NCBI GenBank assembly: GCA_964490975.1
Contig: CAZBEQ010000016.1
Span: 3,583-67,582, forward strand
DNA: 64,000 nt
Reading direction: 5' to 3'
Origin: DTU013 sp964490975
GTDB lineage: Bacteria; Bacillota; Clostridia; Acetivibrionales; DTU013
Shown here piece after piece: positions 52,081 through 60,836 of the stretch; the stretch's first letter is position 1, and each line of letters begins with the position of its first letter. Position numbers and translations under genes: made by a program. Under the pieces are notes generated by a model that saw only the letters and a list, made by a program, of their open reading frames with translations, did no database searches and was not told where the DNA came from.

Positions 52081-52254
52081 CTAATTGGTCAAGGTATTAG
52101 TACCAGAATCATTTAAGTTACGTATTATTTCTCTCTTGGCCGCATTTCTGCCAATATCGTAGCTAGCTTTGTAGACAACAGGCAATATTGTTGCTAATAT
52201 TACTACCATTCCTATTATTACAGCTAAAACTTTTCTGTTAAATAAATCTGTCAT
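52081..52254 (-). CDS. Small single-pass membrane protein
   Basis: A 57-residue product, MTDLFNRKVLAVIIGMVVIL and onward, has one transmembrane helix (about 8-28) and a charged C-terminal tail (ASYDIGRNAAKREIIRNLND). GGAAGTG lies 6 bp before ATG 52254, and a good terminator follows the stop, so expression is plausible. No family is recognised. A longer frame to 52269 lacks a binding site. Confidence 0.6.
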   Translation of the reverse strand: MTDLFNRKVLAVIIGMVVILATILPVVYKASYDIGRNAAKREIIRNLNDSGTNTLTN

Positions 52255-52846
52255 ATTATCACTTCCCAAGCCGATGATCCAGCATTACATCATTATACCC
52301 ATTATTATACGCCACAATAGCGACAACTACAAGAATAACTACTACTACTGCCTACGCATAGGGTTTTCCAAGCACATAACAAACCAGAAAATCAAACAGT
52401 CCTTGCTCAGGATATGCCCAGTGTCTTAGGGTTTATCATATGCTTGAATACAGTTTCCAAAATGGCTTTCCCAAAATACCTGATTCCACCCGGCTATTCG
52501 CCTCTTCTTTTTTAGACTCGTCTTTCCAGACATATCCTACTTTGATATATTCATAGCCCATATTAAATAATCACTTGGCCCAAATTTCAGGAATAGTCCA
52601 CTTTTATAGTAATAGATGCACATAAATAATGTTTTTATAGCTTTATGACAACCTACCATGCTATTATCGTGCCCTATACTTAAAATTTTGGCCACGATAA
52701 TTGTTTTATGAGTAGATACTCGTGCTTTGCTTTATGCAATTACCGTGCTAATACTGCTACTTACAATAGCACTGCCACTAATTCTGGACTTCGACCCTCG
52801 ATTATGCTACAATTTACGGATACCTATGGAGGATGGGGGTCCGCAA
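52255..52846. other. Intergenic region with a possible decayed frame
   Basis: On the minus strand 52436-52561 a 41-codon frame reads MGYEYIKVGYVWKDESKKEE and ends FWKLYSSI. It has protein-like composition but no ribosome binding site, and a stop lies in the same frame just upstream (WTIPEIWAK before it). It is probably a gene remnant. The rest, up to the MATE gene start, shows nothing I can name. Confidence 0.35.
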
Positions 52847-54292
52847 ATGGAACAACTATACGTATCAGATAATATGTTCGACAAATTCCGCCGCACATTC
52901 ATAGGCGACCGGGCATTTTATAAATCAGTGCTTGCGCTTGTTATACCTATGATAGTGCAAAATACGATATCCAATTTCGTTAATCTGCTTGACAATATCA
53001 TGGTAGGGCAGGTTGGCACGGTACAAATGTCGGGGGTGGCAATTGTAAACCAGCTCATGTTTGTATTTATGCTGACTCTTTTTGGCGGCCTGTCCGGTGC
53101 AGGTATATTTGGCGCGCAGTATTATGGCGCAGGCGACAACGATGGACTCCGCCATACATTCAGGTTCAAGCTCCTGACTGTTGCGGTCATACTGGTCGCA
53201 GCTGTCACGATATTTCTGACCAGTGGCGATATGCTGATATCACTATATCTTAAGGGCGGGGGAGATCCCGCTGACGCAGCAGCGATGCTTGAGTACGGCA
53301 GAGCCTATCTGAAAATCATGCTGTGGGGGCTGCCGGCGTTTGCGTTATCACAGGCATACAGCAGTACACTGCGTGAAACGGGCGAGACTATGCTGCCTAT
53401 GAAAGCGAGTATAGCAGCCGTACTCACAAATCTGTGCTTTAACTATGTGCTGATATTCGGAAAGCTTGGGTTTCCAAAGCTCGGTGTTGAAGGCGCGGCT
53501 ATCGCAACTGTAATATCCCGTTTTGTCGAGCTTGTGATCATCGTTATATATACGCACAGGAACACGGTGCGTTTCCCGTTTATCGTTGGCCTTTACCGTT
53601 CGATGAGGATCCCGAAGAGCTTGGTAATACAAATATTCAAAAAGGGGATGTCGCTTCTTGGAAACGAATTGTTCTGGTCAATGGGTGTTTCGACGCTGAC
53701 CCAGATCTTTTCGACATATGGGTTGAATGTCGTAGCCGGTATGAATATATCCAGCACGATAGCAAATCTCTTTAATGTCGTTTTCGTTTCGATGGGATCG
53801 GCAGTTGCCGTAATGGTCGGGCAGTCGCTTGGCGCCGGAGATATGCAGCGTGCCAAGGCTCAGGCATGGAAGCTGATATTCTTCAGCGTATGCACGTGCT
53901 TTGTAATAGGTACGGTTATGGCCTTTACAGCACCATTCATACCGCGGGTTTATAATACGACGGAGGAGGTGCGGGGGCTGGCGACACACTTTATGCGGGT
54001 CGGTGCCGTATTGATGCCGTTCTTTGCTATTTCCCACTGTAGTTACTTTACTATACGTGCCGGAGGGAAGACGATTATAACAGTTTTGTTTGACAGCGTA
54101 TATTCCTGGGTCGTATTTATACCGCTTGCATTTATTGTGACAAACTATACCGATTTGAATATTTATCTGGCATACCCGATATGCTATCTGCCTGACATTA
54201 TTAAAAGCGTGATCGGTATACTTGTTGTAAGGACGGGGTATTGGGCTCAGAATGTGGTGGATAACAAGGCTGTTGCTGAATCTGCAGGTTAA
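52847..54292 (+). CDS. MATE-family efflux transporter (second copy)
   Basis: This 481-residue transporter has twelve membrane helices in two halves: LALVIPMIVQNTISNFVNLL with LDNIMVGQVGTVQMSGVAIV at the start, FGGLSGAGIFGAQYYGAGD, and MSLLGNELFWSMGVSTLTQIF with AVMVGQSLGAGDMQRAKAQ in the second half. The longer hydrophilic N-terminus and GAQYYGAGD suggest a different MATE subgroup from the 39317-40705 gene. Start 52847 follows GGGGG with 7-bp spacing; upstream in-frame ATGs are less well placed. It is monocistronic, and the substrate is unknown. Confidence 0.93.
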   Translation: MEQLYVSDNMFDKFRRTFIGDRAFYKSVLALVIPMIVQNTISNFVNLLDNIMVGQVGTVQMSGVAIVNQLMFVFMLTLFGGLSGAGIFGAQYYGAGDNDGLRHTFRFKLLTVAVILVAAVTIFLTSGDMLISLYLKGGGDPADAAAMLEYGRAYLKIMLWGLPAFALSQAYSSTLRETGETMLPMKASIAAVLTNLCFNYVLIFGKLGFPKLGVEGAAIATVISRFVELVIIVIYTHRNTVRFPFIVGLYRSMRIPKSLVIQIFKKGMSLLGNELFWSMGVSTLTQIFSTYGLNVVAGMNISSTIANLFNVVFVSMGSAVAVMVGQSLGAGDMQRAKAQAWKLIFFSVCTCFVIGTVMAFTAPFIPRVYNTTEEVRGLATHFMRVGAVLMPFFAISHCSYFTIRAGGKTIITVLFDSVYSWVVFIPLAFIVTNYTDLNIYLAYPICYLPDIIKSVIGILVVRTGYWAQNVVDNKAVAESAG

Positions 54293-54390
54293 ACTTTGGA
54301 GGATTGAGTTATATTTGCTGATGGGCTTAGGATGTGGTTACAGATCAGTCCGCTGCCTGAACTTAGGGTTCTCATGAATATTTTTTTCAT

Positions 54391-54419
54391 TGACAAATAT
54401 ATATTATTGGGGTAATTTA
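54391..54419 (+). promoter_or_regulatory. Promoter of the amino-acid ABC importer operon
   Basis: TTGACA (54391-54396), 17-bp spacer, TAATTT (54414-54419), 68 bp before the binding-protein start codon. Confidence 0.6.
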
Positions 54420-54486
54420 TTTTTATGCAAAAATTGCAGGGATGTGTATATTTATTCGTCCCAGATTACAATTAAAGGAGAAAATT

Positions 54487-55350
54487 ATGAAAAGAATCAT
54501 TGCATTATTGACAGCTGTTATTATTTTGACCACCGGCGTATTGCTGACAGGCTGCGGAAACCAGGAAAATGGCGCATCGGCCAAATCAGTTAAGGTCATA
54601 GACATACCGCTCACACAGGAAGAGTATGCTTTTGGTGTAGATAAGAATCAGCCGGAGCTTTTAGATAAGGTTAACAAATTCATTGCACAGATCAAATCAG
54701 ATGGGACCTTCGACAAAATAATGAATAACTATTTTGGCAATGGAACACCTGTTGAAGTAGTTTCCGCACAGCTCGATGAAACAAAGGATCAGCTAGTAGT
54801 CGCAACGAATGCGGGATTTGAGCCCTTTGAATATACCGCAGGCGCAAACTACCTTGGAATAGACATGGAAATTGCTGCACTGCTTGCAAAGAGCCTTAAT
54901 AAGGAGCTTGTTATCAGCAATATGGATTTTGAGGCAGTATGTCTTTCAGTAGGACAGGGCAAGGCTGACATAGCTATGGCTGGACTTACAATAAAAGAGG
55001 ACAGAAAAGAATATGTCACATTTTCCGACAAGTACTATGATGCAGCTCAGAAGCTGATTGTTAAAGCTTCGGATACGACATTTGACAATTGCAAGGCTGC
55101 AGCTGATGTAGAAGCTATCCTTTCAGGCCTTGACAGCAAAACAAAGATAGGCGTTCAGAATGGCACTACCGGCAAATTCTATGTTGAAGGCGATCCGGAC
55201 TGGGGCTTTAACGGCTACCCTGTTGAATGCGTTGGTTATAAATCCGGCTCATTGGCAGTACAGGATATGCTCAATGGCAATATAAATTATGTTATAATAG
55301 ATGAAGCACCGGCAAAATGCATAACAGAAACAATAAATAAGCTCAACTAA
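54487..55350 (+). CDS. Amino-acid ABC importer binding protein, circularly permuted
   Basis: This 287-residue lipoprotein (lipobox LLTGC) belongs to the SBP_bac_3 family, with an unusual order of parts. Residues about 37-85 (VIDIPLTQEEYAFGVDKNQP then LLDKVNKFIAQIKSDGTFDK) match what is normally the C-terminal end of such proteins (PLTEEEYGIAVKKG, LLDKINKALKEIKEDGTYDK). The usual N-terminal lobe (LVVATNAGFEPFEYTAG, IDMEIAALLAKSLNKEL, AMAGLTIKEDRKEYVTFSD) follows from about residue 98. The protein ends at VQDMLNGNINYVIIDEAPAK, just where the missing tail would continue. It should deliver an amino acid to the adjacent permease and ATPase. AAAGGAG precedes the start. Confidence 0.9.
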   Translation: MKRIIALLTAVIILTTGVLLTGCGNQENGASAKSVKVIDIPLTQEEYAFGVDKNQPELLDKVNKFIAQIKSDGTFDKIMNNYFGNGTPVEVVSAQLDETKDQLVVATNAGFEPFEYTAGANYLGIDMEIAALLAKSLNKELVISNMDFEAVCLSVGQGKADIAMAGLTIKEDRKEYVTFSDKYYDAAQKLIVKASDTTFDNCKAAADVEAILSGLDSKTKIGVQNGTTGKFYVEGDPDWGFNGYPVECVGYKSGSLAVQDMLNGNINYVIIDEAPAKCITETINKLN

Positions 55351-55383
55351 AACGTGATATTAGATTTCAATAAAAGAATATAG

Positions 55384-55427
55384 AGATACAATACCTCGCT
55401 GATAACATTAGCGGGGATATTGTATCT
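55384..55427 (+). terminator. Intercistronic stem-loop between binding protein and permease
   Basis: AGATACAATA (55384-55393) pairs with TATTGTATCT (55418-55427) with a further CGCT/AGCG pairing inside. There is no strong T-run. Such hairpins often stabilise the upstream message, giving more binding protein than permease. Confidence 0.6.
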
Positions 55428-55442
55428 TAAAGGGTAAAAATA

Positions 55443-56153
55443 ATGGGGAATTTTGACAAGAAAATTGCTGCTTTCTGGGAAATATTTTATAAGTACAACG
55501 GGTACGAGAAAGTCCTGACAGGGCTAAAGAATACCCTGATCATCGCTATTGTCGGTTTGGCAATAGGTATCGTGATTGGTACTATTATCGCCAGCATAGA
55601 AGTGTTGCCAAAATACAAAAGACTGCCAAGGATACTTAATGGAATATGTACTTTTTATGTAGGCTTATTCAGAGGGACTCCTGTTGTAGTACAGCTGCTG
55701 GTAGCATATTATGTCATTCTTCCCCTGCTGGGAATAAACATGCCTCCGCTCAATGTCTGTATACTTGTGTTCGGACTAAACAGCGGAGCATACGTTTCTG
55801 AAATAATGAGAGGCGGGATCATGTCTGTGGACCCGGGCCAGATGGAAGCGGGCCGCGCTGTTGGACTTGGTTACGGAATTACCATGGTAAAGATCGTCGT
55901 ACCCCAGGCTGTTAAAAACATACTACCTACGCTTGGCAATGAATTGATCGCCCTTGTAAAGGAAACCTCTGTTGTGAGCTTCGTTGGGGCGGCTGACCTG
56001 TATGTGGCCTTCAGCTATATAGGTACGAATAACTATGAATTCATGGTTCCGTTCCTTGTAATGGCCTTGATTTATATAGTACTGGTCATGGCAATAGCCT
56101 TGCTCGTTAAAACTATGGAAAGGAGCCTGAGAAAAAGTGATAGACGTAATTGA
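55443..56153 (+). CDS. Amino-acid ABC transporter permease (HisM/GlnP family)
   Basis: This 236-residue membrane protein has five helices and the permease EAA loop, here MEAGRAVGLGYGITMVKIVV-PQA. The VLTGLKNTLIIAIVGLAIGI start and FYVGLFRGTPVVVQLLVAYY segment are typical of polar amino-acid permeases. It forms a homodimeric channel with the downstream ATPase, whose gene overlaps its end by 17 bp. It follows the permuted binding protein by 92 bp, including a stem-loop. Confidence 0.94.
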   Translation: MGNFDKKIAAFWEIFYKYNGYEKVLTGLKNTLIIAIVGLAIGIVIGTIIASIEVLPKYKRLPRILNGICTFYVGLFRGTPVVVQLLVAYYVILPLLGINMPPLNVCILVFGLNSGAYVSEIMRGGIMSVDPGQMEAGRAVGLGYGITMVKIVVPQAVKNILPTLGNELIALVKETSVVSFVGAADLYVAFSYIGTNNYEFMVPFLVMALIYIVLVMAIALLVKTMERSLRKSDRRN

Positions 56154-56961
56154 TCTGAAAAAAAACTATGGCAGGCTCGAAGTGCTCAAAGGTATAAATA
56201 TTACCATAAGCGAAGGCGAGAAGGTTGCCGTAATAGGCCCCTCCGGAAGCGGCAAAAGCACGTTCCTGCGCTGCTTGAACTGTATGGAGGACCCAACTGG
56301 GGGCTCGATAATTTTTGAAGGCGTAGACATTGCAGATATGAAGGTGGATATAAATGTTCACAGGCGCCACATAGGCATGGTTTTTCAGCAGTTCAACCTT
56401 TTTAGCAACAAGACCGTTATTGGCAATATCATGCTGGCTCCGCTGCATATAAGGCTCCATGACCTACGGATGAAGAAGCTGAAGAACAGCTTGATAAAGA
56501 TCGGCAATGCATTCAGAAAAAATAAGACGCCTCTTTATGAAATAAATACAACTAGCAATGAAATCAAAGCCGAGGTAGGGGAAAATGCTATCCGTCTGCT
56601 GAAGAGGATCGGGCTTGAGGATAAGGCCGAGACCTACCCATCGACGCTCTCAGGCGGACAGAAGCAAAGGATAGCAATAATCCGTGCTCTTGCAATGAAT
56701 CCGAAGGTCATGCTGTTCGATGAACCTACATCCGCCCTCGACCCGGAAATGGTCGGGGAGGTCCTGGATCTTATCAAGCAGCTTGCTGATGAGGGAATGA
56801 CCATGGTGATCGTTACACACGAAATGGGCTTTGCCCGCGAAGTTGCCACAAGGATACTCTTTATGGATGAGGGCAGGATACTTGAAGAAAACAGCCCCGC
56901 CGAATTCTTCTCAAACCCGCAGAACCCAAGGACGAGGGAGTTCTTGTCCAAGGTGCTGTAA
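56137..56961 (+). CDS. Amino-acid ABC transporter ATPase with an inserted segment
   Basis: This 274-residue GlnQ-type ATPase has Walker A GPSGSGKST, Q-loop VFQQFNLFSNKTV, signature LSGGQKQR, Walker B VMLFDEPTSALDPEMVGEV and switch His in IVTHEMGFA. Between the Q-loop helix (APLHIR) and AIRLLKRIGLEDKAETYP lies a segment about 30 residues longer than in ordinary GlnQ (LHDLRMKKLKNSLIKIG and following, about residues 108-150). This falls in the helical subdomain facing the permease. GTG start, AGGAG upstream, 17-bp overlap with the permease gene. Confidence 0.94.
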   Translation: MIDVIDLKKNYGRLEVLKGINITISEGEKVAVIGPSGSGKSTFLRCLNCMEDPTGGSIIFEGVDIADMKVDINVHRRHIGMVFQQFNLFSNKTVIGNIMLAPLHIRLHDLRMKKLKNSLIKIGNAFRKNKTPLYEINTTSNEIKAEVGENAIRLLKRIGLEDKAETYPSTLSGGQKQRIAIIRALAMNPKVMLFDEPTSALDPEMVGEVLDLIKQLADEGMTMVIVTHEMGFAREVATRILFMDEGRILEENSPAEFFSNPQNPRTREFLSKVL

Positions 56962-57010
56962 GGATCGGTACTATCCATATGAGTTAGACAGGGCTCGAGG
57001 GAAAAACAAA

Positions 57011-57039
57011 GGGTTTACAGTACGACTCACTGTAAACCC
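57011..57039 (-). terminator. codA terminator between convergent genes
   Basis: GGGTTTACAGT (57011-57021) pairs perfectly with ACTGTAAACCC (57029-57039). On the minus strand CTTTGTTTTTC follows. It serves codA and probably also stops the importer operon. Confidence 0.85.
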
Positions 57040-57059
57040 TATCAACTTACTAACCAAAT

Positions 57060-58295
57060 TTAAAACAATACTTCCCTTGCACCTGAAGATGCCTTGGCAA
57101 TAAGGTGTCCCTTGTTGTACGAACGCAGGACCAGTGAATTATAGTTCAGAGCGTCGTAATAGCTTTTCGCGTCCAGTATGACGAAGCTTGCAGGGTTTCC
57201 AGCCTTTATACCGTAGCTATCGCCCAAATGCAGCGTTTTTGCGGCATTGGACGAGATAAACCTGTACGAGTTCATTATATCCTCATAGCCCATCATCTGG
57301 CATACGTGCAGACCCATGAACACCACATCGCGCAAATTGCCATTCCCCAGAGGGTACCATGGATCGAATATATCATCGTGGCCAAAGGAAACATTGATCC
57401 CCTCTGCGGCAAGCTCCTTTACACGAGTTATACCCCTGCGCTTTGGATAGGTATCCATACGTCCCTGCAGGTGGGTGTTTACCAAAGGATTTGCAACAAA
57501 GTTGATACGGCTCATTTTCAGCAGCCTCATCAGTCTGACAACATATGCATTATTGTATGAATGCATTGCTGTTGTATGGCTGGCAGTCACACGATCAAAC
57601 AACTGCATCTCATATGCCCGTGCTGCCAGGGTTTCCAGACCGCGGGAGGCTTCGTCATCAATCTCGTCACAATGTACATCCACCAGCTTGTCATACTTAC
57701 AGGCCAAATCCATAGCAAAGTTTAGCGATTCGACACCATATTCGCGGGTGAATTCAAAATGGGGAATTGCCCCAACTGCATCCGCGCCCATCTTCATCGC
57801 GTTCTCCATAAGGTCGCGGCCGTTTGGATAGCTGAGTATCCCCTCCTGAGGAAAGGCTACGATCTGTATGCTTACTTTATCCTTCAGTTCGTCGCGAAGC
57901 TCAAGCATTGCTTCCATAGCAACAAGCTTGGGGTCTGTAACATCCACATGAGTGCGGACGTGCTGTATTCCGTTGGCTGCCTGCATGCGTATTACCCTGT
58001 TTACACGCTCCTTGACATCAGCCTTTGAAAGTTTTTCCTTTCGCTTGCTCCAGCATTCGATGCCTTCGAATAAAGTGCCGGAAAGGTTCCACACCGGATC
58101 ACCTGCTGTCAGACAGGTATCAAGGTGTACATGGGATTCGATGAACGGTGGGAGGGCGAGCTTGCATCCAAAATCTTCCGTCTCTTCACCTGGACGCGCA
58201 GACAGCCCTTCGCCTATTTCTTCGAATATGCCGTTTGATGTACGGATGTCGGAGAGCATTTGAGAGTTTTCAATGTAAACATTTTTTATAAGCAT
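57060..58295 (-). CDS. codA: Cytosine deaminase
   Basis: This 411-residue amidohydrolase has metal ligands in PPFIESHVHLDT (HxH), the HCDEIDDE segment, ASHTTAM, and the CodA-diagnostic SFGHDDIFDPWYPLGNG with the catalytic Asp. It converts cytosine (and some analogues) to uracil and ammonia. Isopropylammelide hydrolases share the fold, but the adjacent codB remnant supports CodA. It lies 95 bp downstream of that broken permease gene on the same strand, so it may still be transcribed from the old operon promoter, but cytosine would have to enter by another route. Confidence 0.92.
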   Translation of the reverse strand: MLIKNVYIENSQMLSDIRTSNGIFEEIGEGLSARPGEETEDFGCKLALPPFIESHVHLDTCLTAGDPVWNLSGTLFEGIECWSKRKEKLSKADVKERVNRVIRMQAANGIQHVRTHVDVTDPKLVAMEAMLELRDELKDKVSIQIVAFPQEGILSYPNGRDLMENAMKMGADAVGAIPHFEFTREYGVESLNFAMDLACKYDKLVDVHCDEIDDEASRGLETLAARAYEMQLFDRVTASHTTAMHSYNNAYVVRLMRLLKMSRINFVANPLVNTHLQGRMDTYPKRRGITRVKELAAEGINVSFGHDDIFDPWYPLGNGNLRDVVFMGLHVCQMMGYEDIMNSYRFISSNAAKTLHLGDSYGIKAGNPASFVILDAKSYYDALNYNSLVLRSYNKGHLIAKASSGAREVLF

Positions 58296-58390
58296 TTGTT
58301 TTACCTTCTATCATAATTATGTTGATGCCAGTGTTATTAATCGCCAGCGACGCGCATTACTGCTGTGATAACAACACTACTCATTAATTA

Positions 58391-58751
58391 TTATACCTTT
58401 TTTCTGTCGATAATTTCAGCTACTATATAACATACACATGCTACTGCCATAGCATTGATCGCAGCGATGCCGAAGTGAATGAAATTTCCAGCCAACGCTC
58501 CTGCTACAACGCCAATTGTAAGCAAGTATCCCGGTGTATGCTCCCAGTATGATACCGCCAATCAGGATCGCCCATATAAAGCCGGACAGGTCCAGGCCAT
58601 TTCCGAGGCTGGCGCCAACACTCATGCTGGCTGAGAAGAAGGTGAAGCCGAGCATAATGAAGAACATTGGCCAAAAGCCCTTCCGCGCGCTGGAGGGTAC
58701 TCTTTCGAGTGAGTAGTCGACGTTGATGTGTTCGTTGCTTTTTTTTGCCAT
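58391..58751 (-). pseudogene. codB: codB cytosine permease gene with a large internal deletion
   Basis: From ATG 58751, the first 80 or so codons are a clean NCS1 permease N-terminus (YSLERVPSSARKGFWPMFFI, LGFTFFSASMSVGASLGNGL, IGGIILGAYTGILAY). The frame then breaks, and in the next frame a typical C-terminal end continues to TAA at 58391 (GVVAGALAGNFIHFGIAAIN, then YIVAEIIDRKKV). About 300 residues of a normal 420-residue permease are missing, including most of the transport core. The remaining protein cannot transport. Confidence 0.85.
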
Positions 58752-59125
58752 GATTTTCCCCTTTACAATAAAATTGTAAGCAGCTGAAATACGTCGACGG
58801 TATGGGCATTATTAAAAATGCCTTTTATGACCATGAACCGACGCAGGACATAAAAAAATCCTGCATTGACCGCAAGATTTGACACATCATAATAGTATAG
58901 CTAGGCGATATATGTCCCCCACCTCTTGGCTCTTTTGCTTTCGTAAAAAGCCTTGGTGCGGGTACCGATTTGCCTTTTCAGGCGGCGAGCATATCTCCTG
59001 CCTCGCTAATGACGTTATATATAATCTTGTCGGCATCTCTGTACCGAATTTAAAGATGTTTTTGCCGAATCAATACTAACATTGCTGATGAAATTTGTCA
59101 ATGAAATATAGTAGTTGCTCGCACT
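58752..59125. other. Upstream region of codBA, no gene recognised
   Basis: A GCAGGA/TCCTGC hairpin lies at 58834-58855. On the minus strand a stretch ending near 58980 reads RYRDADKIIYNVISEAGDML before a stop, with coding-like composition but no visible start. It could be the tail of a lost gene. No regulatory RNA was identified. Confidence 0.35.
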
Positions 59126-59253
59126 GCACTACTCGTTATTTCAACTTTAGAACGAAATTATATATTAAAAAGGTCTATTTTATAACCAACCATCTATAAA
59201 ACAAGACTTGTTCCTCGAAGTAGCGTTCTCAAATTGAAATAACGAGTAGCGTG
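59126..59253. repeat. Long imperfect inverted repeat
   Basis: The arm at 59126-59154 (CACTACTCGTTATTTCAA...GAACG) is an imperfect reverse complement of 59224-59253 (CGTTCT...TTGAAATAACGAGTAGCGTG), about 27 of 30 positions pairing, around a 69-bp AT-rich centre. There is no coding content. The form is that of a small miniature element or a large hairpin. Confidence 0.6.
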
Positions 59254-59458
59254 GTCTATTTCTGCTATCTATTACCCAATCTTTCACCCTCCATCTACCA
59301 TTTCTTCTTTTCCCAGCCATTTATATCATATCGTTTTTTACAGTTTAGGGCGTATTAGGCTGGAAAAGTTGAGTTACTAATAAATATTTGAAAAATGCAC
59401 ATTATAAGTTAGTAGTGCTGTTAAGCAGGTTTCATAAATGTAACAGGGAGGTATTGCC

Positions 59459-59635
59459 ATGGATAAATGTCAGAGTATATTATGCTCAGTATCAAGTTGT
59501 ATGTATAATGCTCACAATGACAACCATTGTACGCTGGATTCTATCCAGGTAAGCGCTGCCGCGAAATCGGATAGCGGTGCACCCTATGATGAGACCCTGT
59601 GCGCAAGCTATAAGCCGTGTAGCAAGAAAAAATAG
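59459..59635 (+). CDS. DUF1540 small cysteine-rich protein
   Basis: A 58-residue product starts MDKCQSILCSVSSCMYNAHN and continues NHCTLDSIQVSA, the DUF1540 pattern (CxVxxCxYN...CTLDSIxVxA), with two further Cys near the C-terminus (ETLCASYKPC). Members are small putative metal-binding proteins, often several per clostridial genome, of unknown function and sometimes sporulation-associated. GGGAGG lies 9 bp before the ATG. It stands alone between an inverted repeat and a convergent DHH gene. Confidence 0.85.
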   Translation: MDKCQSILCSVSSCMYNAHNDNHCTLDSIQVSAAAKSDSGAPYDETLCASYKPCSKKK

Positions 59636-59664
59636 TCGCAAATGATGGCACTAAAATGTAAGGC

Positions 59665-59699
59665 GGGGATGACTTATGCGATATACATGGGTCATCCCC
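59665..59699. terminator. Stem-loop between convergent genes
   Basis: GGGGATGAC (59665-59673) pairs perfectly with GTCATCCCC (59691-59699). T-tracts are weak on both sides. Confidence 0.6.
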
Positions 59700-59709
59700 A
59701 AATAATATT

Positions 59710-60711
59710 CTACCAATCTCTAAGAGTATCAAGTATCTTGTTTTCAATGTATGAGTGGAAGGAAGGGCCGACCGCATCTGCAGCCGCTTGTGGTATAAAA
59801 CCGCCAGCCATGGTTTTATGGCCTCCGCCGCTGCCAAGACCGCTCAGGACAGCCATTATTACTTTCCCGGCATCGAGATGGGAAGTTTCATTGCGGACAG
59901 AGAATTTGACGCCACCCTTCCTTTGTGAATAGGCGACTGAAAATTCGACTTCCTTAAGAGACATAATGAAGTCAGATACGGTCCCAAGCAATGAATCGGG
60001 GCAATCTGCTCCGATATCTGCTATGCCTATATTGGTGTATATCTTTATGTTTTTGATGGCGTTGCTATAGGCCAGAAGATCACAGAACTGAAGCTGGTTG
60101 AGCTGGATGAGGTTCAGCAGTTCGATATCTGAAGCGTTGTAAAGCATGTAGAACATATCCAGATCAAGATTGCTGACACCTCTGGAAAGGTCAAGAGTAT
60201 CGGTTTTCAAGCCATAGATCAGTGCTGTTGCAATGTCCTGCGGCATTTCTACGCCGTTATCCTTAAAATATTCTGCTATGATGGACGAACATGCTCCAAC
60301 GTGTGGCCGAATGTCCTGGAACAAGTAATCTATTTTATGGAATGTCGGGTGGTGGTCAATAGAGGCAACTTCGTTTCCGACAAAATCTGTAATATTAGAA
60401 TTGCCCTTTTGAGAATCTACCAATATTATATAATCGTTTTCGGTCATGTCGGGGATTTCTTTGATGTTTTTCAACTTTATATGCAGTAACTCCACCATCC
60501 TGCTCGTGCTATATTTTTCGACTTCGCCCCTATAGCATATATCAGCCCGTATCCCTGCATTCTGCAGCAGATACTGAAGACCAAAAGCACTGGCGATAGA
60601 ATCGGGATCAGGTGAATTGTGCATTTGTATAAGGATTCTTTGTCCACCTGATGATATGATATCAAGGAGCTTCTGAAAATTACCGGAAGTGTTACCCTCA
60701 TCAACATTCAT
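59710..60711 (-). CDS. DHH/DHHA1 phosphoesterase (NrnA-like)
   Basis: This 333-residue protein has a DHH domain (about 20-180) with HNSPDPDSIASAFGL (the DxD motif), ILVDSQKG, SIDHHPTFH and a DHHA1 domain (about 230-325) ending GLGSGGGHKTMAGG, the substrate-binding GGGH loop. The family includes NrnA, which degrades short oligoribonucleotides and pAp, and c-di-AMP/pApA phosphodiesterases. No PAS or GGDEF domain is present, so it is NrnA-like rather than GdpP. The first motif (NSPDPDS) differs slightly from the usual HxxPDxDxxGS. It is monocistronic. Confidence 0.9.
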   Translation of the reverse strand: MNVDEGNTSGNFQKLLDIISSGGQRILIQMHNSPDPDSIASAFGLQYLLQNAGIRADICYRGEVEKYSTSRMVELLHIKLKNIKEIPDMTENDYIILVDSQKGNSNITDFVGNEVASIDHHPTFHKIDYLFQDIRPHVGACSSIIAEYFKDNGVEMPQDIATALIYGLKTDTLDLSRGVSNLDLDMFYMLYNASDIELLNLIQLNQLQFCDLLAYSNAIKNIKIYTNIGIADIGADCPDSLLGTVSDFIMSLKEVEFSVAYSQRKGGVKFSVRNETSHLDAGKVIMAVLSGLGSGGGHKTMAGGFIPQAAADAVGPSFHSYIENKILDTLRDW

Positions 60712-60836
60712 ATTAAATTCCAGCTTTCGTGTAGATTAAAGTATAATTATGCAAACTATTTTTATTTTAGCAGACAGATATGTATGTTTCAAGACTGCAA
60801 ATAAAACGATATAGTGGGTCTGGCACGGAGTTCAGT

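Noticed and set aside
58879..59079. Plus-strand 66-codon frame upstream of codB
   Set aside because: Cys- and aromatic-rich composition, no ribosome binding site. The opposite strand has better coding character.
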